Assembly (NCBI GenBank): GCA_022865865.1
Contig: JALHTN010000562.1
Coordinates: 1-11,793, forward strand
DNA length: 11,793 nucleotides
Source: Anaerolineales bacterium
GTDB taxonomy: Bacteria > Chloroflexota > Anaerolineae > Anaerolineales > UBA4823
Direction: 5' to 3'
The notes under the pieces were generated by a model. That model had not been told where the DNA came from, made no database searches, and worked only from the letters and a program-made list of their open reading frames with translations. This document shows positions 6,782 to 11,793 of the stretch, in pieces. How positions within the stretch are numbered: the first letter of the stretch is position 1; every line of letters begins with the position of its first letter. The translations under genes were made by a program, and so were the position numbers.

Positions 6782-7267
6782 ATGCCGTATATCATTGATG
6801 GTCATAATTTAATTCCCAAGGTTTCAGGACTGAGCCTGCAGGATATGGATGATGAAATCCAGTTGGTCAAACTGTTGCAAGAATTCTGCCGAATTTCGCA
6901 AAAGCGGGTTGAAGTTTACTTCGATAACGCACCCCCAGGAAGTTTTGGCACGCGCACTTATGGATGTGTGGTGGCTCATTTTATTCGCCAGGGAAAGACC
7001 GCTGATCAAGCGATCCAGGAGAAGTTGAAACGTTTGGGTGGTGAAGCACGCAATTGGACGGTGGTCAGCTCTGATCGGGAAATCCAGGTAAATGCACGCG
7101 CGGCGCATGCAAAAACTCTGCGCTCTGAGGTCTTCAGCCAGCAATTGTCAGGTGTATTAGCTGAAAAATCACATGACCTATCAGAGGAGGAAGCAGAGCT
7201 GAGCTCGCAAGAGGTTGAGGACTGGATGAATGTATTCGGGATTGATGAGGCAGATGAGGAGAATTGA
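6782..7267 (+). CDS. NYN (PIN-like) domain ribonuclease, YacP/Rae1 family
   Basis: The 161-residue protein has the NYN fold pattern of the YacP family (Pfam NYN_YacP); the Bacillus member Rae1 is a ribosome-associated mRNA endonuclease. The acidic metal-site residues are visible: Asp6 in YIIDGHNL, Asp48 in VEVYFDNAPPG, Asp75 in GKTADQAI and Asp98 in VVSSDREI. The segment ending at ARAAHAKTLRSEVFSQQL also follows the family. The C-terminal 40 residues are strongly acidic and end in DEADEEN. I start at the ATG because of the ribosome site and the conserved N-terminus. The family role points to RNA decay or processing, but the substrate is not readable. It is the first plus-strand gene and is followed by the hairpin region. 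Confidence 0.88.
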   Translation: MPYIIDGHNLIPKVSGLSLQDMDDEIQLVKLLQEFCRISQKRVEVYFDNAPPGSFGTRTYGCVVAHFIRQGKTADQAIQEKLKRLGGEARNWTVVSSDREIQVNARAAHAKTLRSEVFSQQLSGVLAEKSHDLSEEEAELSSQEVEDWMNVFGIDEADEEN

Positions 7268-7366
7268 CGCCATATTTCTAATATATAATTAATGTAAATA
7301 AGACCAAATTAGTGTATATTAGGTGTGGACATCTGCCCTCCCTTTTACTGGTATTTCAGGTGTCTC

Positions 7367-7390
7367 GTCACCGGAGATAGTGCCGGTGGC
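7367..7390. ncRNA. Hairpin with an alternative pairing partner (possible attenuator or structured RNA)
   Basis: GTCACCGG (7367-7374) pairs with CCGGTGGC (7383-7390), eight pairs including one G-T, around an eight-base loop. The CACC at 7369-7372 can instead pair with GGTG at 7359-7362, which makes the two folds mutually exclusive. AGATAG plus CCGG recurs at 7375-7386 and 7398-7407, linking this hairpin to the next one. The transcribed strand is unknown. Confidence 0.4.
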
Positions 7391-7401
7391 CCTCCTTAGA
7401 T

Positions 7402-7429
7402 AGCCGGACGTGTCCCCTCACGTCCGGCT
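7402..7429. repeat. Perfect 11-bp GC-rich hairpin
   Basis: AGCCGGACGTG (7402-7412) and its exact complement CACGTCCGGCT (7419-7429) enclose a six-base loop. On the plus strand only TTT GGG TT follows, so it is at best a weak terminator for the NYN nuclease gene 135 bases upstream. On the minus strand an AAGGAGGG motif follows. It may be the core of a structured RNA, or an eroded mobile-intron end. Confidence 0.7.
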
Positions 7430-7572
7430 TTGGGTTAAATTCGAATTCTGGTGTTATGATCCAGGCTGTCCTCACTGCTGTCTGTCCTTTGGAATCCCCC
7501 AAGCTGAAAGCATCCTTGATAGATCCCTGAATAGAAAAATTATTACAGTCGATTAAACTGAAAAGATGTGTG

Positions 7573-8121
7573 ATGGATCACGAAGATCATATTACCTTAT
7601 TGAAAGCTGGCGTCTCATCTCCAGGTGGAATTTGGGGAGAGTTCGGTTCCGGGAGAGGCGCTTTCACCCTGGCACTGGCAGAATTGATCGGTCCTGATGG
7701 GACGATCTATTCAGTAGATAACAATGCGCCTGCTTTGAAGGATCAAGACAAAGCGATTCAAAGCAAGTTTTCCGGTCGCCAGCCCAAGATTTATTATTTG
7801 AACGCAGATTATACGTTACCGCTATCTTTACCTGCCTTAGATGGGGTGGTGCTCGCTAACTCGCTCCACTTCCATAAAGATAAGGCAGCCGTTTTAAAAT
7901 TGATCTATGATTATTTACGTCCCCAGGGGTGCTTAATCCTGGTGGAATACAATACCGAAAGTGGAAACACCTGGGTTCCACACCCGGTCTCGTATAATGC
8001 CTGGTATTTGCTGGTGCAGCGTAATGGTTTTGAAAAAACAAGGCTCATCGCAAGGGTACCGAGCAGTTTTTTGGGGGAGATTTATTCAGCGATTAGCTAT
8101 AAAATTATTAAAAAGAAATAA
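7573..8121 (+). CDS. Class I SAM-dependent methyltransferase
   Basis: The 182-residue protein has a Rossmann methyltransferase core. Motif I is GEFGSGRGAFTLALAE (22-37), the acidic ribose-binding residue is Asp49 in IYSVDNN, and an NADYTLPL motif is followed by LDGVVLANSLHF. The strand LRPQGCLILVEYN and a short C-terminal sheet complete the fold. It is on the short side for a stand-alone enzyme but looks complete. The start MDHEDHITLL is typical of this uncharacterised group; a GTG directly before the ATG is also possible. No Shine-Dalgarno sequence is visible. The substrate (small molecule, RNA or protein) cannot be told. It stands alone: 305 bases from the nuclease gene and 177 bases from the glycosylase gene. 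Confidence 0.88.
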   Translation: MDHEDHITLLKAGVSSPGGIWGEFGSGRGAFTLALAELIGPDGTIYSVDNNAPALKDQDKAIQSKFSGRQPKIYYLNADYTLPLSLPALDGVVLANSLHFHKDKAAVLKLIYDYLRPQGCLILVEYNTESGNTWVPHPVSYNAWYLLVQRNGFEKTRLIARVPSSFLGEIYSAISYKIIKKK

Positions 8122-8137
8122 TATATTATTTGTGGGT

Positions 8138-8168
8138 CAGGTTTCACAGATCTCCTATGAGAAACCTG
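8138..8168. repeat. Perfect 8-bp hairpin downstream of the methyltransferase gene
   Basis: CAGGTTTC (8138-8145) and GAAACCTG (8161-8168) form a perfect stem with a 15-base loop, 16 bases after the methyltransferase stop. No T-run follows, so it is not a standard terminator. A second possible pairing joins CAGAT (8147-8151) with ATCTG (8170-8174). The rest of the gap (to 8298) holds no gene that I can see. Confidence 0.4.
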
Positions 8169-8298
8169 TATCTGATCATGGCTGTAAATCGTTTTCTCAT
8201 AAATCTTTTGTCTCTCGTTGCTTTGTCTTTATTCCTTTAATTCCGGGCTGGAAATTTGCTTGATTCCGGAAACCCTGGTTGATCATTAGGGGAGCATA

Positions 8299-8907
8299 AT
8301 GCAAATTAAAGGATTTATTTCCTGTACTGATTTTCCATGCCTGGATGTCCGTCATGACGGCTACGTGATTCCTGGCGGAAGGATCGACCCAGAGGTGGTC
8401 TCGATGTTGATGATTTCTGAGGCTGCTCCGGCAATCCCCAGTGATTATTACTATGCTGGCGGTGAGGCAGCTTTTGAACGAACCACAGTCGAGGCTTTCA
8501 GAGAGGCCGGAGTGGAGGCAGCTTCATTTAATGAGGTGCTAGAATTGGGTGTCTACCTGACCAGCGCGGTGAAATGCGGAAAGACCGGATATGGTATCAA
8601 GGCAGGAACGATCAAAGAATGCTCCCGCATCCTGGAAAAGGAGATCGCTTTGTTCCCGAATATTAAAGTGATCATGCTAATGGGAGATGTGGCGATTAAA
8701 TCGCTCAATACCATTGCAAAGAGAGCTGGTGAAGCGAGGGCGATCCCATCTGGTTCCACTTATAAAATTCGCGGAGGTGAGTACTTCTTCAGAGGCATCC
8801 GGGTTTTCCCATCTTACCTTCAGGTGGGTCCCAGTTTCGGAATTGAAAAGAGAAAGCGCAGGATGATCGCCGAGGATATTAAGACAGCGGTGTCTATCAT
8901 TGGATAG
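8299..8907 (+). CDS. Uracil-DNA glycosylase superfamily protein
   Basis: The 202-residue protein fits the uracil-DNA glycosylase fold: first-strand motif LMISEAAP (37-44), then YLTSAVKCGK (86-95) in place of the usual substrate-binding strand. Next come the ECSRILEKEIALFPNIKVIMLMGDVAIKSLN segment (107-137), which matches the helix and strand before the last motif, and FPSYLQVGPSFGIEKRKRRMIAEDI (170-194) in place of the usual HPS-type loop. Such enzymes cut damaged bases from DNA in base excision repair. The canonical histidine is replaced by Phe170, so substrate and activity differ from standard family 1 or 4 enzymes or remain open. AGGGGAG (8288-8294) precedes the ATG. An AlkD-like glycosylase gene follows after 24 bases, which supports a repair role. 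Confidence 0.8.
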   Translation: MQIKGFISCTDFPCLDVRHDGYVIPGGRIDPEVVSMLMISEAAPAIPSDYYYAGGEAAFERTTVEAFREAGVEAASFNEVLELGVYLTSAVKCGKTGYGIKAGTIKECSRILEKEIALFPNIKVIMLMGDVAIKSLNTIAKRAGEARAIPSGSTYKIRGGEYFFRGIRVFPSYLQVGPSFGIEKRKRRMIAEDIKTAVSIIG

Positions 8908-8931
8908 CGGAGAATCTTCAGGAGAATTGGA

Positions 8932-9621
8932 ATGGAAACTGCAGGAGAAGTGATGCAGCAGCTGAGATCCAAATCGAAACCTGACCAGCTTGAAGGGATG
9001 GCCAGATTTGCGATTGTTGGTGATCAACGAATGGGGGTATCGGTGCCAGACATGCGCAAGCTGGCAAAAGAAATTGGGAAGAACCACCAGCTCGCCTTAG
9101 ATTTATGGGATACCGGTGTCCCCGAAGGAATGATCGTAGCGGGGATGATTGCTGAACCAGAAAAATTAACGGAGAGACAAATGGAGGCCTGGGTGGTGGA
9201 TATCAACTCCTGGGATATCTGCGACCAGGTGTGCATGAACCTGTTTGAGAAGACTCCCCTGGCCGAGAAGAAAATATATGACTGGTCTGTCAGAGAAGAA
9301 GAATTTGTCAAGCGGGCTGCTTACGCACTGATCGCCTGCCTGGCCTGGCATGACAAGGGAGCCAGTGATGAGGCTTTCACTCAGTATTTTCCGCTGATCG
9401 TGGCTGGAGCAACCGATGATCGCAATTTTGTCAAAAAGGCTGTCAATTGGGCTCTAAGAAACATAGGCAAGCGAAATCAGTCATTAAATGAGAAAGCGAT
9501 CCAGGTTGCTCATCAAATCCAGGGGATGGATGCCAAGAGTGCTCGCTGGATCGCCTCAAACGCGCTGCGTGAGTTAGAAAGTGATAAGGTTCAAGAGCGA
9601 TTGAGAAAGCAAGGGAAATAG
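8932..9621 (+). CDS. AlkD-like DNA alkylation repair protein (alkylpurine glycosylase)
   Basis: The 229 residues match the HEAT-repeat-like AlkD family, which removes alkylated, often bulky or charged, purines from DNA without base flipping. The DNA-contacting residues known from Bacillus cereus AlkD have clear counterparts: Trp94 and Asp98 in NSWDICDQV, Arg128 in EEFVKRAAYAL, and Trp173 in KKAVNWALRNIGK. Early motifs such as GVSVPDMRKLAKEIGK and the C-terminal SARWIASNALREL also follow the family. Length is normal. AGGAG (8920-8924) lies seven bases before the ATG. It is 24 bases after the glycosylase-fold gene, so the pair is probably one transcript. It converges on a DnaE-type polymerase gene with 86 bases between the stop codons. 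Confidence 0.93.
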   Translation: METAGEVMQQLRSKSKPDQLEGMARFAIVGDQRMGVSVPDMRKLAKEIGKNHQLALDLWDTGVPEGMIVAGMIAEPEKLTERQMEAWVVDINSWDICDQVCMNLFEKTPLAEKKIYDWSVREEEFVKRAAYALIACLAWHDKGASDEAFTQYFPLIVAGATDDRNFVKKAVNWALRNIGKRNQSLNEKAIQVAHQIQGMDAKSARWIASNALRELESDKVQERLRKQGK

Positions 9622-9707
9622 GAAGTTATTTACGAGGTGTGAGAACAAATGGGGAAATGAAATTTGAATACGTAAATTGGTGGCAGCGCAACCGCAGCTG
9701 ACGATCA

Positions 9708-11793
9708 TCACAAACGCCAGACTCTTTCAGCCCGGATGGATGGTTCGTTGAACCTGCCCTCCAGGCCAATTTCTCCCTCAACGATGAAGGGGATTTCTCG
9801 AGAGAAAACAGCTCGGTGGCGCCGGTAAACATCTTCTGGGATCACAACCAGCAGCATCCCTTCCAAATCCTCTAAATCTAATAAATAAATTTGTTCGCCG
9901 TTTATTGTACGTCTTTGCTGCCGGGTAAACTGCAATCCAGCCACGCGCACGCGCTGCCCGACCCTTTGTGATGCAGCCAATGTGTTCAAAGCGCCAGCTG
10001 CACTGATCTGTTTCTGATGCAGCTCCAGAGGGTGGGCGATCACGCTCACACCCAAGAGCTCTTTTTGCGCAGTCACCTTTTCCTCAAGGCTCCAATCCTC
10101 TCCATCTTTATCAGGTGTTCCATTGAAAGTGAATAGCGAAAGCTGGCCTCCCTGCCAGCCTCCTTGCTTAATCGTCGTCAACAAAGCGGGGATCTTACCC
10201 AGCCCATCAAACGCGCCCACCCGGACCAGGTTCTCTGTCTCTTTGGAACGAGGATCGACCCTGGTCAGGAAATCCACCAGCGAATTGAAAGGTCTTGCGG
10301 ATATGATGCGATCCTGGGTGCGCCGGGTTAACTCGTGGACCTGGTCCAGCCCCATGAACAGGATGGGACTCTGATTGATGGTACTGACGCTGAATTGATG
10401 CTGGGAGTAATTGACATGCGGCGCCTGGAGTTTGAGACCCAGGCGGCGAGCTTCGTTTAAATAAACCGGCTGCCGGTAATAGCCTCCCCAATTGGCAAGC
10501 ACAGCAGCCATGAAAACCGCTGGATGGTGAGTTTTGCTCCACGCAGCTCGCCAGGCGATTTGTGCGTAAGATGCCGCATGCGCTTTAGGGAATCCATAAC
10601 CAGCAAAAGCGGCCATCAGCTCCCAAACGTGTTCAGCAATATCCGGGGGAATCTGGCTTTGTTCCCCGGCGCCTGAGATGAATTTTACTTTTAGGGTCTG
10701 CATTTGCTCCCCGGGATCGAAATGACTCATAGCCCGGCGGAGCAAATCCGCGTCTGCCAAACTCAGTCCAGCCAGCTCGTGGGCAATACGCAGCACCTGT
10801 TCCTGGTACAGGATTACGCCATAGGTGTCCGCCAAGATATCCGAGAGCGCTGGGTGAAGATGCACGATCTGTTCTTCACCGCGGTGGCGGCGTACAAAAG
10901 CATCTTTCAAACCCCCGGTCAGTGGGCCGGGACGGTAGAGTGCCAGGGCGATCATTAAATCGTCCACGCTTTGGGCCTGGATTTCCTTCAGAGTTGCCCG
11001 CATGCCGGGGCTTTCGACCTGGAAACAACCGATCGTGCGCCCTGCCTGAATTAAATCAGCTGTGGCGGGATCGTGATCAGGGATGGCATCCAGGGCATCC
11101 AAAGGCGACTGGTAGTGATCCGGATTCTGGGCTTGCAGCTTCCCGGCAACATCACCGAGCACAGTCAGACCGCGGATCCCAAGTAGATCGATCTTCACCA
11201 AACCGATGTGGGAGACCGAATCGAGATCGAATTGGGTGATTACTACTCCCTTGCTGGCCAGCTGGACGGGTACCAGATCGGTCATTGGTTCTGGTGAGAT
11301 CACCATGCCACCAGGATGGATCGACAGGTGACGCGGTACACCGATCAAACTCTCAGCCTCAGAAAATAATCTCTGAAAGCGGGGGTCAGGGTAACGTTTG
11401 ATCAGATCCTCAAAGGGAGCCTCTTGGCGACGCGATGGTCCCCCTCGCCAGCGCTGAGGCAGCTGATCGACGATAGCCTTGATCTCACTGGGTGTATAGC
11501 CATGTGCTTTGGCGGTTTCACGCAACGCCGAACGGCGGCGAAAGCGGTTGATGGTGGCAACCATAGCCACATGCTCAGGGCCAAAGCGCTGGTAAACAAA
11601 ATGGATGATTTCATCCCGCCTGCGTGAGCAGATATCCGTGTCGATATCCGGAGGTGATTCTCGAGCTGGATTAAGAAAACGCTCAAAGAAGAGATCCAGT
11701 TTCAATGGATCCGGTGAGGTGATCTCCAGGCAGTAGGCCACCAACGAGGAAGCTGCAGACCCGCGAGACGAGATGGGGATACCCAGATGACGA
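9708..11793 (-). CDS. C-family DNA polymerase (DnaE-type, probably DnaE2/ImuC-like), N-terminus outside the window
   Basis: The frame is open to the right edge, giving 695 C-terminal residues; the N-terminal PHP domain is missing from view. The visible part starts at the palm with ISSRGSAASSLVAYCLEITSPDPL. The catalytic aspartates appear in PPDIDTDI and in VKIDLLGI. The fingers region has RPGPLTGGLKDAFVRRHRG and GVILYQEQVLRIA. A helix-hairpin-helix segment (NLVRVGAFDGLGKIP) is followed by a perfect beta-clamp motif QLSLF (10131-10145) and an OB domain (RVRVAGLQFTRQQ to VEGEIG). The protein ends soon after with ERVWRL. It lacks the long tau-binding tail of the replicative DnaE; the span from the RGSAA motif to the end fits DnaE2/ImuC polymerases, which act in translesion synthesis. 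That subgroup is inference. A TTG at 11744 lies inside the conserved palm and is not the start. Confidence 0.9.
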   Translation of the reverse strand, partial: RHLGIPISSRGSAASSLVAYCLEITSPDPLKLDLFFERFLNPARESPPDIDTDICSRRRDEIIHFVYQRFGPEHVAMVATINRFRRRSALRETAKAHGYTPSEIKAIVDQLPQRWRGGPSRRQEAPFEDLIKRYPDPRFQRLFSEAESLIGVPRHLSIHPGGMVISPEPMTDLVPVQLASKGVVITQFDLDSVSHIGLVKIDLLGIRGLTVLGDVAGKLQAQNPDHYQSPLDALDAIPDHDPATADLIQAGRTIGCFQVESPGMRATLKEIQAQSVDDLMIALALYRPGPLTGGLKDAFVRRHRGEEQIVHLHPALSDILADTYGVILYQEQVLRIAHELAGLSLADADLLRRAMSHFDPGEQMQTLKVKFISGAGEQSQIPPDIAEHVWELMAAFAGYGFPKAHAASYAQIAWRAAWSKTHHPAVFMAAVLANWGGYYRQPVYLNEARRLGLKLQAPHVNYSQHQFSVSTINQSPILFMGLDQVHELTRRTQDRIISARPFNSLVDFLTRVDPRSKETENLVRVGAFDGLGKIPALLTTIKQGGWQGGQLSLFTFNGTPDKDGEDWSLEEKVTAQKELLGVSVIAHPLELHQKQISAAGALNTLAASQRVGQRVRVAGLQFTRQQRRTINGEQIYLLDLEDLEGMLLVVIPEDVYRRHRAVFSREIPFIVEGEIGLEGRFNEPSIRAERVWRL
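10131..10145 (-). other. Beta-clamp binding motif QLSLF within the DnaE-type polymerase
   Basis: The pentapeptide QLSLF matches the bacterial clamp-binding consensus QL[SD]LF exactly. It lies between the helix-hairpin-helix and OB domains, where C-family polymerases keep their clamp-binding motif. Confidence 0.85.

Larger units (their letters stand above)
7268..7572. other. 305-base gap with two hairpins; no gene seen
   Basis: No convincing reading frame is present. The first 60 bases are AT-rich (TATAAT at 7284-7289, TATATT at 7315-7320). Two GC-rich hairpins follow at 7367-7390 and 7402-7429. The remaining bases to the methyltransferase start include the 10-bp palindrome AATTCGAATT (7438-7447) and a TTGATA (7516-7521) that could be a -35 box, with no good -10 at the right distance. 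Confidence 0.6.

Noticed and set aside
7264..7289. TTGACG and TATAAT as a plus-strand promoter after the NYN gene
   Set aside because: The spacing is 14 bases, too short for a normal promoter, in an AT-rich stretch where TATAAT is expected by chance.
7961..8263. Plus-strand frame overlapping the methyltransferase end and the following gap
   Set aside because: It begins inside the methyltransferase gene in another frame, and the translated tail has no domain pattern.
9628..9677. Inverted repeat ATTTACG / CGTAAAT between the convergent AlkD and polymerase genes
   Set aside because: Seven-base arms 36 bases apart with no T-run make a poor bidirectional terminator; likely chance.
10207..10542. 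111-codon minus-strand frame within the polymerase gene
   Set aside because: It is a shifted frame of the polymerase, which shows continuous conserved motifs across the same bases.

Overview
The window reads as ordinary bacterial chromosome: densely packed genes on both strands with short gaps, no rRNA, tRNA, CRISPR array, insertion sequence or prophage. Gene content suggests a Chloroflexota bacterium of the Anaerolineae type. The hints are a LysM/lamin-tail membrane protein with Thr/Pro/Glu linkers, a lipoprotein solute-binding protein with a long Glu-Glu-Pro linker, an MttB-family methyltransferase, and several genes without a clear Shine-Dalgarno site. This assignment is inference from gene style, not from a marker gene.

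Left part, minus strand (1-2443): the N-terminal part of a family 5 peptide/nickel-type ABC solute-binding lipoprotein, cut by the left edge, lies downstream of an MttB-family corrinoid methyltransferase. The two may form a unit that imports and demethylates a methylated amine, but the corrinoid protein and permeases are not in view. The 182-base gap between them holds a candidate promoter, an orphan perfect Shine-Dalgarno sequence and an AT-rich inverted repeat.

Middle, minus strand (2538-6577): a replication/repair operon of a DUF1992 gene, dnaX (clamp-loader gamma/tau), ybaB and recR, closed by a good intrinsic terminator. Upstream of it is a membrane-anchored LysM plus lamin-tail-domain protein.

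Right part, plus strand (6782-9621): a YacP/Rae1-like NYN ribonuclease, a 305-base gap with two strong hairpins, a class I SAM methyltransferase, then a two-gene unit for a uracil-DNA glycosylase superfamily protein and an AlkD-like alkylpurine glycosylase. Converging on this pair from the right edge is the C-terminal two thirds of a C-family DNA polymerase. Its length and a QLSLF clamp-binding motif fit DnaE2/ImuC-like polymerases. The right half is therefore rich in DNA repair functions.

No clearly new system is visible. The most interesting non-coding signals are the hairpin region at 7359-7429 and the leader of the solute-binding protein gene at 837-1018.
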